The position numbers and the translations under genes were made by a program. Shown piece by piece: positions 34,055-43,988 of a stretch of DNA of 64,000 nucleotides. How positions within the stretch are numbered: position 1 is the first letter of the stretch; each line of letters opens with the position of its first letter. Origin of the DNA: Maricaulis sp039978735. Its GTDB lineage: Bacteria; Pseudomonadota; Alphaproteobacteria; Caulobacterales; Maricaulaceae. Under the pieces are notes generated by a model, which saw only the letters and a list, made by a program, of their open reading frames with translations, was not told the origin of the DNA and searched no databases. Location: NCBI RefSeq assembly GCF_039978735.1, contig NZ_JBDWAS010000001.1, forward strand, positions 1 through 64,000. Reading direction: 5' to 3'.

Positions 34055-34191
34055 GACCGGGCCTCCTTTCAGGTTGCGAAACAACCGGTACTCTTAAAAC
34101 GCGTGGCGGCCGTGCCGGTTCCGCTGAAATCCCATGCAGGGGGACGCTTTGCCGCCCTCGCAATTTCGTGCGGATGGATTAGGTTGCGCTT

Positions 34192-36102
34192 ATGAGCCAG
34201 CCGCCCAGAGACCCGGACGCGTTCAAGCGCGCCCTCGCCATCACCACCCGCGCCATCGCCGGCGACAAGGATCTCGATGTCCGCTATGGCGGCGAGATTG
34301 CCGGCCTGTCGGGCGGACGCATTGTGCTGCCCAATCCCGGACCGGAACCGTCGGCTGCTGCTGCAGCAGCCGTGCGCGGCCGCGCCGATGCGCTGGCGCT
34401 GCGGCTGGCGCACCATGACGAAGCGGCCCATCTCGGCGCCCTGCCGCCCGGCGCGACGGCGCGCGCGATCTTCCATGCGGCCGAGCAGGCCCGCGTGGAA
34501 AGCCTTGGCGCGCGTGACATGCGCGGCATGGCCAACAATCTCGATGCCGCCCTCATCGCCCGCTGCCGGCAGAAGGGCTGGCAGCGCGTCGAGGATCGCC
34601 AGGCTGCCCCGATGGAAGAGGCCGTGGCGATGCTGGTCCGCGAGCGGATCACCGGGCGTCCGACCCCGCCGGAAGCCGACGGGCTGATGAAGCTGTGGCG
34701 CGACCAGCTGGAAACCGTCGCCGGCAAATCGCTCGACGCCCTGGCGCGCAATGCCGGCGACCAGCAGGCCTTTGCCGATCTCCTGCGCACCGTGATCGAG
34801 GATCTCGACCTGGCCGACGAGCTGGGCGGCGATCCGGAACAGTCGGAAAACCAGGACGATGACGATGAGGGCGTCGATCGCGAGCAGCGTACCGGCGAGG
34901 ACGAGCAGGATGACGGCAAGGACGGCGAACAGCCCGACACGCCGGATGCCTCGGGCACGGCCGGCGACGAGGAAGAGATCAATGCCGAGGGCGAGGACGC
35001 CGATACGCGCGTCGACGCCATGGATGATGAAGGCGCCGCCCAGACCGCCATGCGGCCCAACTGGCAGCCCTCCGGCGAGGGCGATGCCAAGGCCTACAAG
35101 GTCTTCACCCGCGAATTCGACGAGGTGATCCAGGCCCAGGATCTGTGCGATGCGGACGAGCTGGAGCGGCTCCGCAAATACCTCGACAATGCCCTCAAAG
35201 GGCTCGACCAGGTCGTCGGCCGCCTGGCCAACCGCCTGCAGCGCCGCCTGATGGCGCAGCAGGAACGCGCCTGGCAGTTCGACCTCGAGGAAGGCGTGCT
35301 GGACGGCTCGCGCCTGGCCCGTGTCATTGCCGACCCCACCCTGCCCCTGTCCTACAAGCAGGAGAGCGATACCGAATTCCGCGACACGATCGTCACCCTG
35401 CTGCTGGACAATTCCGGCTCCATGCGCGGCCGGCCGATCATGGTCGCCGCGGCCTGCGCCGACATTCTCGCCCGCACGCTGGAGCGGGTCGGTGTGAAGA
35501 CGGAGATTCTCGGCTTCACCACCAAGGCCTGGAAGGGCGGCCGCTCGAAGGAGCAATGGCTCGCCGAGGGCAAGCCGCCGCACCCGGGCCGCCTGAACGA
35601 TCTGCGCCACATCATCTACAAGTCCGCCGACACGCCCTGGCGCCGCGCCCGCACCAATCTGGGCCTGATGATGCGCGAGGGCCTGTTGAAGGAAAATATC
35701 GACGGCGAAGCCCTGCTGTGGGCCTGGAAGCGCATGGGCGCCCGGCCGGAACAGCGCCGCATCATGATGGTGATCTCCGACGGCGCACCGGTCGATGACG
35801 GCACCCAATCGGCCAATTCCCCGGGCTATCTGGAACGCCATCTGCGCGAGACCATCGCCCTGATCGAGAACCGTTCGGAAGTCGAGCTGCTGGCCATCGG
35901 TATCGGCCATGATGTCACACGCTGGTATCGCCGCGCGGTTACCATCAATGACGTCGAACAGCTCGGTGGCGCCATGACCGACCAGCTGGCCGCCCTGTTC
36001 GAAGAGGATGGCGGCCCGGGCACGCGTTTCTCCAGCCGGGGAGAAACGGCGACATCGGGCCTGAAGCGCGGCGACTGGGCCTCCCTGGCCGGCGGCCGCT
36101 GA
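34192..36102 (+). CDS. cobT: Cobaltochelatase subunit CobT
   Basis: This 636-residue protein forms the CobST complex that drives CobN in aerobic cobalamin synthesis. The N-terminal domain (about 1-210) is followed by a long Asp/Glu-rich linker (about 215-285). A von Willebrand A domain with MIDAS DNSGSMRG and ISDGAPVDDG follows. It lies 14 bp before the phytase-like gene and may be co-transcribed with it. It is separated from cobS by 5.4 kb of unrelated genes. Confidence 0.95.
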   Translation: MSQPPRDPDAFKRALAITTRAIAGDKDLDVRYGGEIAGLSGGRIVLPNPGPEPSAAAAAAVRGRADALALRLAHHDEAAHLGALPPGATARAIFHAAEQARVESLGARDMRGMANNLDAALIARCRQKGWQRVEDRQAAPMEEAVAMLVRERITGRPTPPEADGLMKLWRDQLETVAGKSLDALARNAGDQQAFADLLRTVIEDLDLADELGGDPEQSENQDDDDEGVDREQRTGEDEQDDGKDGEQPDTPDASGTAGDEEEINAEGEDADTRVDAMDDEGAAQTAMRPNWQPSGEGDAKAYKVFTREFDEVIQAQDLCDADELERLRKYLDNALKGLDQVVGRLANRLQRRLMAQQERAWQFDLEEGVLDGSRLARVIADPTLPLSYKQESDTEFRDTIVTLLLDNSGSMRGRPIMVAAACADILARTLERVGVKTEILGFTTKAWKGGRSKEQWLAEGKPPHPGRLNDLRHIIYKSADTPWRRARTNLGLMMREGLLKENIDGEALLWAWKRMGARPEQRRIMMVISDGAPVDDGTQSANSPGYLERHLRETIALIENRSEVELLAIGIGHDVTRWYRRAVTINDVEQLGGAMTDQLAALFEEDGGPGTRFSSRGETATSGLKRGDWASLAGGR

Positions 36103-36116
36103 GGAGAGACACGGAA

Positions 36117-37085
36117 ATGATGCGTTTCGGTCTTGCTGCGGCGGCTCTCTGTCTGGCGCTGCAGCCGGTATCCCATGCCCAGTCGGTGACGGCGGCCGCC
36201 CTGCCACTGGAGGCCGGTCCCGAGGAACAGGCCACGCTGGGCCGGCTGGCCTATCGCGGCGGGCTCGTCCTGGCGTCTGACGATGAACGCTTCGGCGGCC
36301 TGTCGGCCCTGGAAGTCTCGGCAGACGGCACACGCCTTCTTGCGCTCTCCGACAGCGCCTGGTGGGTCACCGGCGCGCTGGCCTGGGACGATGCGACGAA
36401 TACGCTGACCGGCTTCAGCGACCTTTCCATCTCACCCGTACGCGACAGCGATGGCCGTCATTTCGAGGGCCGCTCCGGCGACAGCGAAGGCCTGACCGCG
36501 CTGGGCGATGGCCGCTATGCGGTGAGTTTCGAGCGCCAGCACCGCGTGCTGACCTATGCGCTGGGCGAGGACTGGTCGGCCGCCGGCACGGCCCTGCCCG
36601 AAACAATGGTTATCCCGGACGCCCTGTCCGGCCTGCCGGACAATCGCGGCCTTGAATCCCTGGCCCTCACAGACGGGGGGTGCCTAGTGATGGGCGTGGA
36701 ATACCCGACCGATCTCGGACTGGGTCACGCGCTGTGGGCAGGCGACGATACGGGCTGGCAGCGCTACAGCCTGCACTCGCGCCCCTCTTTCGGGCTGACC
36801 GGCATGGCCGCACATGACGGCACGATCTACGCCCTGGAGCGCTTCTATTCGCGCGCAGCCGGCAACCGGATCGGCATCATCGCCTTCCCGGTGCCGCAGC
36901 CTGGTACGCCGGCCGCGATCACGCCGGACACGCTCGGCCGGATCGACCCGCCCCTGCCCGTCGACAATTTCGAGGGCATCGCCGTGATCGAACGCGGCGG
37001 CGAGACCCTGGTCCTGATCATCTCCGACGACAATTTCTCCGACCGCCAGCGCACCCTGCTGATGGCATTTGCGGTGGGGGAGTAG
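36117..37085 (+). CDS. Secreted esterase-like phytase-family protein
   Basis: This 322-residue protein has a signal peptide (AAAALCLALQPVSHA) and a beta-propeller-like body of the esterase-like-activity-of-phytase family (FGGLSALEVSADGTRLLALSD, FEGIAVIERGGETLVLIISDDN). A conserved SDNF-type ending (SDDNFSDRQRTLLMAF) is present. It is periplasmic or exported, with unverified substrate. It follows cobT by 14 bp and is followed by hairpin element C. Confidence 0.82.
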   Translation: MMRFGLAAAALCLALQPVSHAQSVTAAALPLEAGPEEQATLGRLAYRGGLVLASDDERFGGLSALEVSADGTRLLALSDSAWWVTGALAWDDATNTLTGFSDLSISPVRDSDGRHFEGRSGDSEGLTALGDGRYAVSFERQHRVLTYALGEDWSAAGTALPETMVIPDALSGLPDNRGLESLALTDGGCLVMGVEYPTDLGLGHALWAGDDTGWQRYSLHSRPSFGLTGMAAHDGTIYALERFYSRAAGNRIGIIAFPVPQPGTPAAITPDTLGRIDPPLPVDNFEGIAVIERGGETLVLIISDDNFSDRQRTLLMAFAVGE

Positions 37086-37101
37086 TTCGTCTCGACACCG
37101 T

Positions 37102-37270
37102 GTCATCCCGGCCGGAAGCCCGCGCAGGCGGGTTGCAGCGCCGGGACCCATAAGCACGGCAATCACCCGAAAGCCGGCTCGATATCAGCGACATAGCGAG
37201 CTGGAGCGGCAGGAAGCGTATGGGTCCCGGACTTCCGCCCCGCCTTCGCGGGGCATTCATCCGGGATGAC
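37102..37270. repeat. Hairpin repeat element C
   Basis: The left end GTCATCCCGGCCGGAAG and the right end ATCCGGGATGAC form inverted termini, with further matching inner arms (CCGGGACCCATA and TATGGGTCCCGG). It belongs to the same broad family as the elements at 172-323, 3995-4102 and 62471-62606. It lies between two convergent genes (ending 37085 and 37299) and may serve as a bidirectional terminator. Confidence 0.65.
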
Positions 37271-37298
37271 AAGATGGGCGGGCGCCGGCCTTTGCCAC

Positions 37299-39047
37299 CT
37301 ACTCCGGCCGCTCCCAGACAATCTCCCCCTCGACCACGGTCATCATCGGCTCGACCTCGAGGATCTCCGCTTCCGGGATGGTCATGATGTCGGCGGAGAA
37401 GACCGTGAAATCGGCCCGCTTGCCGGTCTCGATCGAGCCCAGCTCGTTCTCGCGGAAGGAGGCATAGGCCGGCCAGAGCGTGAAGAGTTTCAGCGCGTCG
37501 CTGCGCGACAGGGCTTCCTCGGCATGCCAGTTCTCGCCCTGGAAGCCGGACAGATCGGCGCGTGCCGTGGCGGCATAGTATTCGATCCGCGGATCGCCCT
37601 GCTCGACCGGTGCATCCGATCCGCCGGTGAGGTGTGCGCCGGCATCCAGCAGGCTCTGCCAGGCATAGGCGCCCTCCAGCCGGGCATCGCCCAGCCGGTC
37701 GGGTGCGAAGTGCAGGTCGCCGATGGCGTGGGAGGGCTGCATGGAGGCGATCACGCCCAGTTCGGCAAAGCGGGGGATATCGTCCGGGTGGACGATCTGG
37801 CTGTGCTCATCGCGCCAGCGATGTTCGGCCAGGGCGCGGCCCTCTGCGGGAACCTGGTCCAGCGCCTCGCCCACCCAGTCGAGCAACGAGCGATTACCGC
37901 GATCGCCGATGGCGTGGACATTCATCTGGATGCCGTCGCGCAGGGCCTGGGTCATCATGCCCGTCGTCTCGTCGGCTTCCGCGATCCGCAGGCCGGACGT
38001 GTCGGGCCGGTCGGAATAGGGCTCCAGCAGCGCCGCACCGCGCGAGCCCAGCGCACCGTCCATATAGAGTTTCACGGCCCGGGTGATGACCCGGCCGTCA
38101 TCGGCCGTGCGCGGCACCTCGCCGGCCGCCAGATCGGCATAGCCGCCCGGATTAATCGAGATATAGACGCGGATCGGCAGGCGGTCTGCTGCGGCGAGAT
38201 CCTCGATCATCGCCACATCCGACCAGGGCACCGACATGTCGTGCGCGCCCGTCCAGCCCAGGCTGGCAAGACGGTCTGCGCCTTCGGCATAGGTGTCGGC
38301 GCGCTCGGCACCGGACGGCTGGGCGACGAGCGCGTGAGCCGGCCCCATGGCGGTGTCGATCAGCATGCCGGTCGGCTCGCCGGCCTCGTCGAACAGAATC
38401 TCCCCGCCTTCCGGCGCCTGCGAATCGCGATCAATGCCAGCGGCTTCCAGTGCCGCAGAATTGACGACCAGCGCATGGCCGTCGGCCCGGACCAGCACGA
38501 CCGGATTGTCCGGTGACACGGCATCCAGATCGTCCCGCGTGGGGAAACGGCCTTCCGGCCAGTGAGTCTCGATCCAGCCGCGACCGAAGACGACATCGCC
38601 CGGCTGGGCCGCGTCGACGGCGCCGGAGACGCGTTCGACCAGCTCGGCGACCGAGCGCACATCATCCAGATTGAGCAGGCGTTCGCGCTGGCCGACGCCG
38701 AGCACATGGATATGGCTGTCGGTGAAGCCCGGATACATCGCCGCGCCCTCCAGATCGACAAGGCGCGTGGCCTGTCCGACCCAGATATTGGCGCCGGCCC
38801 GCGGTCCGGCGAAAACGATGCGGCCGTCCTGGACAGCAACGGCCTCGACCGTCGGACGCGCATCGTCGGCGGTGTAGATGGGACCGCCGAAGAAGACCAT
38901 GTCGGCGGCGGGAATACCGCCATCATCCGGTGCCGGTTCAGCCGGGCGGGGCGTGGCCGGCGCCTCGGCGGCGGGCTCGCCGCTGCCGCAGGCTGCCAGT
39001 GCCAGAGCGCCGAACGCTGCGGCGATTGCGGAAATCCTGTTTGTCAT
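37299..39047 (-). CDS. YtcJ-like amidohydrolase, lipoprotein
   Basis: This 582-residue protein has a lipoprotein signal (ALALAACGSG) and an amidohydrolase fold: metal-binding HxH in FTDSHIHVLG, HAIGDRG, and a GGSDAPVE near the end. The YtcJ/Exoenzyme group acts on N-substituted or amide bonds; true substrates are unknown. Three small residues and a Pro-rich linker follow the lipid Cys. The ATG at 39047 is used because the frame before it lacks a signal. Confidence 0.88.
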   Translation of the reverse strand: MTNRISAIAAAFGALALAACGSGEPAAEAPATPRPAEPAPDDGGIPAADMVFFGGPIYTADDARPTVEAVAVQDGRIVFAGPRAGANIWVGQATRLVDLEGAAMYPGFTDSHIHVLGVGQRERLLNLDDVRSVAELVERVSGAVDAAQPGDVVFGRGWIETHWPEGRFPTRDDLDAVSPDNPVVLVRADGHALVVNSAALEAAGIDRDSQAPEGGEILFDEAGEPTGMLIDTAMGPAHALVAQPSGAERADTYAEGADRLASLGWTGAHDMSVPWSDVAMIEDLAAADRLPIRVYISINPGGYADLAAGEVPRTADDGRVITRAVKLYMDGALGSRGAALLEPYSDRPDTSGLRIAEADETTGMMTQALRDGIQMNVHAIGDRGNRSLLDWVGEALDQVPAEGRALAEHRWRDEHSQIVHPDDIPRFAELGVIASMQPSHAIGDLHFAPDRLGDARLEGAYAWQSLLDAGAHLTGGSDAPVEQGDPRIEYYAATARADLSGFQGENWHAEEALSRSDALKLFTLWPAYASFRENELGSIETGKRADFTVFSADIMTIPEAEILEVEPMMTVVEGEIVWERPE

Positions 39048-39114
39048 GACGGCCTCCCCCCGGATCTTCACGTCCGAAAACCGCGAGGAAGCTAGCGGCA
39101 TGCCGCGCATACGA

Positions 39115-39144
39115 CAACGCCCGCTGCAGGAACAGCGGGCGTTG
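39115..39144 (-). terminator. Stem-loop downstream of rpmB
   Basis: CAACGCCCGCTG and CAGCGGGCGTTG pair perfectly over 12 bp with a 6-nt loop. In the rpmB direction it begins 27 bp after the stop codon, with only a weak T-containing tail (TCGTAT). Confidence 0.55.
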
Positions 39145-39171
39145 ATCGAATTCGGTCAGGTCCGGAAGCGC

Positions 39172-39456
39172 TTAGGCTGCCAGAGCCTTCTTCAGGTCGC
39201 GCTTGATCTTCAGGGCGCGGTCCGAGAGGCTCTCGTCGCGGGCCTTGAGGAGGAAGGCATCCAGGCCGCCGACATGGTCGACAGACCGCAGCGCCTTCGC
39301 AGCGATGCGCAGCTTGAAGTTACGACCCAGCTTTTCCGAAGCCAGCGTGACATCGCACAGGTTCGGCAGGAAACGGCGGCGGGTCTTGTTCTGAGCGTGG
39401 GACACATTGTTCCCCGTCATCACGCCCGTGCCGGTCAGTTCGCAGCGACGCGCCAT
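39172..39456 (-). CDS. rpmB: 50S ribosomal protein L28
   Basis: This 94-residue basic protein starts MARRCELTGTGVMTGNNVSHA and continues RRRFLPNLCDV, which are bL28 signatures. The alphaproteobacterial C-terminal extension RALKIKRDLKKAL is present. It is a structural protein of the large ribosomal subunit. It is transcribed alone and away from the DUF3108 gene; a 189-bp gap lies between them and likely holds both promoters. Confidence 0.97.
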   Translation of the reverse strand: MARRCELTGTGVMTGNNVSHAQNKTRRRFLPNLCDVTLASEKLGRNFKLRIAAKALRSVDHVGGLDAFLLKARDESLSDRALKIKRDLKKALAA

Positions 39457-39645
39457 AGTCGCACCTTTCACAAAGAATAATCCGTGCGCACCGATCTTGC
39501 GAGCGGCGCGAGAGCGGGCGAGATAACGGAGCGGCGCGACGGCGTCAAGCTTGCACCGTTCATCTTGCAGCCGGTTTTGTTCGGTTATTGCAGTTGATAT
39601 ATCGGGGTCAAGCTGGCGGCGGTGCATAGCCGAGGAGAGTTTCGA

Positions 39646-40458
39646 GTGAAAAACGCGTGGGTTATCGGAGCCATGGCGCTTGGCCTGACCGGCACCGTGC
39701 CGGTCCTTGCGGCCGATGATGCAGCAGATAGCGCGGCAGCTGCCGGCGTGCGGGGCATCACTGTGCAGTATTCCGGTTCGGTCATGATCTTCCAGGTCGC
39801 CGATATCGTCGTGAACGGCCAGTTCGCCAATGACGACTACAGCGCCTCGGCGCGGCTGACGACGGCCGGGCTGGCGGCATTGTTCTCCGATGCGGATATC
39901 GAGGCGGGCGTGTCCGGCTATCGCTACGGCCCCCGGCTGCAGCCCTGGCGCTACAGCCACTACAATCATGCCAGCTCGAAGAATCGCACGGTCGGCATCG
40001 ACTTCCCCGACGGGGTGGCGACGCCGAATATCGAACCGCCCTTCGGCAATATGGGTGAACCGCCGGCGACGGCAGAGGAGCGTGCCGGGGCCTCCGACCC
40101 GCTTTCCACCCTGCTGGCCATCGGGCTGGGCGCTGCCTCCAGCAGCGATTCGCTGTGTGACGGCCAGCTGCCCGTATTCGACGGCCGGGCGCGCTATAAT
40201 CTGCGCTTCGAGGATGGCGGTACCGAACGGGTCCGCACCCGGGCCTGGTCGGGCGATGCCCAGATCTGCCACGCCTACTACGAGCCGATCTCGGGCTATG
40301 AGGCGGATGAATTCCCCGACGAGGATACCATCTCCCATCCGATCACCTTCTGGATGGCGCCGGTGCATGGCGGCGATCTCTATGTCCCCGTGCGCATCCG
40401 GACGAATGCCGGTTTTGGCGGGGTGACGATCACTGCCCGCTCGATCCAGGAAAGCTGA
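39646..40458 (+). CDS. DUF3108 family exported protein
   Basis: This 270-residue protein has a signal peptide (AMALGLTGTVPVLAA) and the DUF3108 pattern of an early strand VQYSGSVMIFQVADIVVNG and late FDGRARYNLRFED. It contains two Cys (DSLCDG, AQICHAY) that may form a disulfide. The GTG at 39646 is chosen because CGAGGAG lies 8 bases before it. It precedes the helicase gene by 68 bp on the same strand; the role in the envelope is unknown. Confidence 0.83.
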   Translation: MKNAWVIGAMALGLTGTVPVLAADDAADSAAAAGVRGITVQYSGSVMIFQVADIVVNGQFANDDYSASARLTTAGLAALFSDADIEAGVSGYRYGPRLQPWRYSHYNHASSKNRTVGIDFPDGVATPNIEPPFGNMGEPPATAEERAGASDPLSTLLAIGLGAASSSDSLCDGQLPVFDGRARYNLRFEDGGTERVRTRAWSGDAQICHAYYEPISGYEADEFPDEDTISHPITFWMAPVHGGDLYVPVRIRTNAGFGGVTITARSIQES

Positions 40459-40526
40459 TCCTGCATGCCGGGAGCCGGTGAGCAGCCTTGCGCTGCCCCC
40501 GGCGTCCGGCCTAAGGAGGGGGCGTC

Positions 40527-43130
40527 ATGTTGGCGCGCAATGACGGTCCCGGCCAGATAACGGCCGCGCTCGGACCGACCAATACCGGAAAGACACACCT
40601 CGCCGTCGAGCGGATGCTGGGCCGGTCCTCCGGGATGATCGGTCTGCCCCTGCGCCTGCTCGCACGCGAAGTCTATGATCGGGTGGTGAAAGCCAAGGGC
40701 GCGGCCGCCGTCGCGCTGATCACCGGCGAGGAAAAGATCGTGCCGGCCTCGGCGCGCTATTTCATCTGCACCGCCGAAGCCATGCCGGTGGAAAAGCGCG
40801 TCGCCTTCGTCGCCATCGACGAGGTGCAGCTGGCCGCTGATCCGGAACGCGGGCACGTCTTCACCGACCGCCTCCTGCGCGCCCGCGGCACCGAAGAGAC
40901 CATGATCCTCGGCTCGGGCACGATGACCCGGCTGATCCGCGAACTCGTGCCGCGCGCCGATACCGAGCATCGCGAACGCTTCTCCCAGCTGAGCTATTCC
41001 GGGCCAGCCAAGCTGACCCGCCTGCCACGCCGCTCGGCCGTGGTCGCCTTCTCGGCCGAGGCGGTCTACGCCATCGCGGAACTCCTGCGCCGCCGGCGCG
41101 GCGGGGCTGCGGTCGTGATGGGCGGTCTGTCGCCGCGCACCCGCAACGCCCAGGTCGAGCTCTACCAGTCCGGCGAAGTGGACTTCCTCGTCGCCACCGA
41201 TGCCATCGGCATGGGGCTGAACATGGATATCGACCATGTCGCCTTTGCCGAGAGCCGCAAGTTCGACGGCCGCCGCCGGCGCCGGCTGACCCCGGCCGAG
41301 CTCGGCCAGATCGCCGGCCGGGCCGGCCGTTTCCGGTCCGACGGCACATTCGGCGAGACCGCCGATTGCCGGCCGTTCGAGCCGGATGTCGTCGAGGCCG
41401 TGGAGGCCCACAGTTTTGCCCCCGTGGAACGCCTGCGCTGGCGCAATCCCGATCTCGACGAAAGCTCGCTGGACGCGCTGCAATTCTCGCTCGGCAAACC
41501 CTCGCGCCACCCGGCGCTGGAGCGGGTCGGCGAAGCGATGGACGAGCGCGCCCTGGGCGTGCTGGCGGCCGATCGCGAAGTGCGTGACCGCGCGACCGGC
41601 CGCGACGGGGTGAGCCGGCTATGGGATGCCTGCCGCCTGCCCGATTTCCGCAAGGCAACGCTGGACGCCCATGCCCGGCTGGTGAAGTCGATCTATCTGC
41701 ACCTGACCGGCCCCGGCAATCGCCTGCCCGACGACTGGCTGGCCGGCCATCTGGAACGGCTGAACAAGACCTCCGGCGATGTCGACGCGCTGGCCTCGCG
41801 CCTCGCCTATGTGCGCACCTGGGCCTATGCCGCGCACCGCGCCGACTGGACGCAGGACCCCGATCACTGGCGCGGCCGCACGCGCCAGATCGAGGACGCA
41901 CTGTCCGACGCCCTGCACGAACGGCTGATGCAGCGCTTCGTCGACCGCCGCACCAGTGCACTGGTGAAAGGCCTGCGCGACGAGCGCGACCTGCTGGCCG
42001 GCGTATCGCACACGGGCGAGGTGACGGTAGAGGGTCATTTCGTCGGACGTCTTGACGGACTGACGTTCAGGCCCGATGCAGAAGGCCGCGAGCTGGCCGC
42101 CCGCACCCTGAAGTCCGCGGCGCTGAGAGCGTTGCGACCTGAAATCAACCGGCGCCTCGGCGCCCTGGCTAGGACAGACATGACAGACCTGACCTTCACC
42201 GATGATGGCCAGATCATCTGGAACGGCGAGACCGTGGCCCAGCTGATCCCCGGCCCCGGCCCGCTGAAACCGGCCATCAAGCTGGTCGGCGGCGACCTGG
42301 GAACGACGGAAGCCCAGGCAGCCGCCCAGTCGACGCTGGAAGCCCGCGTGCGCGAACATATCGAGACGGTTCTGGCACCGCTGTTCAAGCTGCGCGAAGC
42401 CGGCCAGTCCGACGAGCTGCCCGGCCCGGCCCGCGGCGTCGCCTGGCGCCTGCACGAGGCCGGTGGCGCCCTCGCCCGCCTGACCATCTCCGAGGAGGTG
42501 CGCGCCCTGTCCCAGGACGAGCGCCGCGCCCTGCGCGCTGTCGGCGTGCGGATCGGCGAGCACATGGTCTACGTGCCCGAGCTTGTGAAACCCGCCCCGG
42601 CGCGGCTGAACGCCCTGCTGCAGGCGATCGCCGCCGGGTCGACCGATATCAGCTGGCTGCCGGCGCCCGGCCTGACCTCGATCGCCAATGATCGCGGCCG
42701 CTCGCGTGCCGATTATGCGACCGTCGGTTTCTACCCCTGCGGTCCGCGCGCCGTGCGCTTCGACATGCTCGAACGCCTCGCCGATACGCTGCGCGATGCC
42801 CGCGCGGTGGATCAGGAGCCCGGCTTCCCGCTGACCGCCGACATGACGGCGCTGCTGGGCTGTTCGGTGGAGGACCTGCGCGGCACGCTGACCACGCTGG
42901 GTTACAAGCGCATCCAGAAGGGCCCCGATCCGGAAAAGGCCGAAGGCGAACGCTGGGACCGGCGCAAGCGGCGTCCCCAGGCCCGCCCGCGGCCTAAGCC
43001 GGCTGCCGCGCCCCCGCCGCCCGCCGACAGCCCGTTTGCCGCTCTGGCCGCCCTGAATGTCGCCGGCACGGGTGCCGCGAACGCCCGCAAGCCGGGCCGC
43101 AAGCGCAGCCGCAAGGCCTCCAAGCCGTGA
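40527..43130 (+). CDS. Suv3-like RNA/DNA helicase
   Basis: This 867-residue SF2 helicase is related to mitochondrial SUV3: Walker A GPTNTGKTHL, a DEVQ box (VAIDEVQLA), TDAIGMGLNMDI, and motif VI QIAGRAGRF. It has a Suv3 C-terminal region and a Pro/Arg/Lys-rich tail (PRPKPAAAPPPP). The SUV3 lineage unwinds RNA or R-loops. Its 3' end overlaps the S4-domain gene by 4 bp, which is a common pairing in alphaproteobacteria. Confidence 0.92.
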   Translation: MLARNDGPGQITAALGPTNTGKTHLAVERMLGRSSGMIGLPLRLLAREVYDRVVKAKGAAAVALITGEEKIVPASARYFICTAEAMPVEKRVAFVAIDEVQLAADPERGHVFTDRLLRARGTEETMILGSGTMTRLIRELVPRADTEHRERFSQLSYSGPAKLTRLPRRSAVVAFSAEAVYAIAELLRRRRGGAAVVMGGLSPRTRNAQVELYQSGEVDFLVATDAIGMGLNMDIDHVAFAESRKFDGRRRRRLTPAELGQIAGRAGRFRSDGTFGETADCRPFEPDVVEAVEAHSFAPVERLRWRNPDLDESSLDALQFSLGKPSRHPALERVGEAMDERALGVLAADREVRDRATGRDGVSRLWDACRLPDFRKATLDAHARLVKSIYLHLTGPGNRLPDDWLAGHLERLNKTSGDVDALASRLAYVRTWAYAAHRADWTQDPDHWRGRTRQIEDALSDALHERLMQRFVDRRTSALVKGLRDERDLLAGVSHTGEVTVEGHFVGRLDGLTFRPDAEGRELAARTLKSAALRALRPEINRRLGALARTDMTDLTFTDDGQIIWNGETVAQLIPGPGPLKPAIKLVGGDLGTTEAQAAAQSTLEARVREHIETVLAPLFKLREAGQSDELPGPARGVAWRLHEAGGALARLTISEEVRALSQDERRALRAVGVRIGEHMVYVPELVKPAPARLNALLQAIAAGSTDISWLPAPGLTSIANDRGRSRADYATVGFYPCGPRAVRFDMLERLADTLRDARAVDQEPGFPLTADMTALLGCSVEDLRGTLTTLGYKRIQKGPDPEKAEGERWDRRKRRPQARPRPKPAAAPPPPADSPFAALAALNVAGTGAANARKPGRKRSRKASKP

Positions 43131-43438
43131 GCGAGGCGGGTAGCGGACAGCGGGTGGATGTCTGGCTGTGGCATGCCCGCCTGTTCAAGACCCGCACCCT
43201 GGCCACCCGTATCGTGACGAAGGGGCAGATTCGTATCGAGACCGCCGGCACAACGCGCCGGATCACCAAGGCTTCGGCCCTGGTTCGTGAGGGCGACACA
43301 TTGACGCTCCCCCTGAATAATCAGATTGTCCGGCTCGAAATCCTGGGCCTGGGCGAACGGCGCGGCCCGGCGGCGGAAGCCCGCCTGCTCTATCGCCGGC
43401 TCGACGAGGCCGGGGAGCCGGCCGAGCCCGCCGCGTAA
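43127..43438 (+). CDS. S4-domain RNA-binding protein (HslR-like)
   Basis: This 103-residue protein has an S4 domain (QRVDVWLWHARLFKTRTLATRIVTKGQIRI) of the Hsp15/HslR family, which recycles stalled 50S subunits carrying peptidyl-tRNA. It starts at a GTG overlapping the helicase stop. The pair likely works on structured RNA, an inference from co-occurrence. Confidence 0.9.
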   Translation: MSEAGSGQRVDVWLWHARLFKTRTLATRIVTKGQIRIETAGTTRRITKASALVREGDTLTLPLNNQIVRLEILGLGERRGPAAEARLLYRRLDEAGEPAEPAA

Positions 43439-43474
43439 ATATGCCGATAAACCCGGACCTTAGAGGACCCGGCC

Positions 43475-43924
43475 ATGTTCGAATCCATCAAGCGTCTCTT
43501 CACCGCCGATACCGGCGAATCCCATCCCGAACTCGATCCGCATGTTGCGGCGACGGCTCTGCTCGTCGAGGCGGCACTGGCCGACGGCATCTATGCCGAC
43601 TGCGAGCAGGAGCAGATCCGCGCCATCCTGTCGGCAGCCTTTTCCATGTCCGACGAGAAGGCGGCCCGCGTGCTCGACCAGGCCGAGAGCCTGGCCGAAA
43701 CTGCGGTCGATCATCACAGCTTCACCAAGGTGGTGAAGGCCTGTCTGGACAAGCAGGAACGCGTCGCGCTGGTGGAACAGCTGTGGCGTGTTGCCCTGGC
43801 CGATGGCGAGAAATCGCCCTTCGAGGACGCCTTCATCCGGCGCGTCACGCCCCTGCTCGCCGTCGGCGACCGGGAGCGCGTCTTCGCCCGATCGCGTGCA
43901 GAAGCGCACATGCGGCCCCGTTGA
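43475..43924 (+). CDS. TerB family protein
   Basis: This 149-residue protein has the TerB-like fold (PHVAATALLVEAALADGIYADCEQEQIRAIL, VEQLWRVALADGEKSPFEDAFIRRV). TerB proteins bind metal through acidic loops and take part in stress responses, including tellurite resistance in some bacteria; no ter operon is present here. It lies in the run between the S4 gene and fdxA, 64 bp from fdxA. Confidence 0.86.
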   Translation: MFESIKRLFTADTGESHPELDPHVAATALLVEAALADGIYADCEQEQIRAILSAAFSMSDEKAARVLDQAESLAETAVDHHSFTKVVKACLDKQERVALVEQLWRVALADGEKSPFEDAFIRRVTPLLAVGDRERVFARSRAEAHMRPR

Positions 43925-43988
43925 CAAAACCGCGCCTGCGGCCCATGTCCCGCCGGCATACCTGCCCCGTCCATGAAATCCGGCTGCC

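Noticed and set aside
43475..43924. TerB protein considered as part of a tellurite-resistance or phage-defence operon
   Set aside because: No terC, terD or terE genes or defence genes are adjacent; it sits in a housekeeping run with fdxA and carD.
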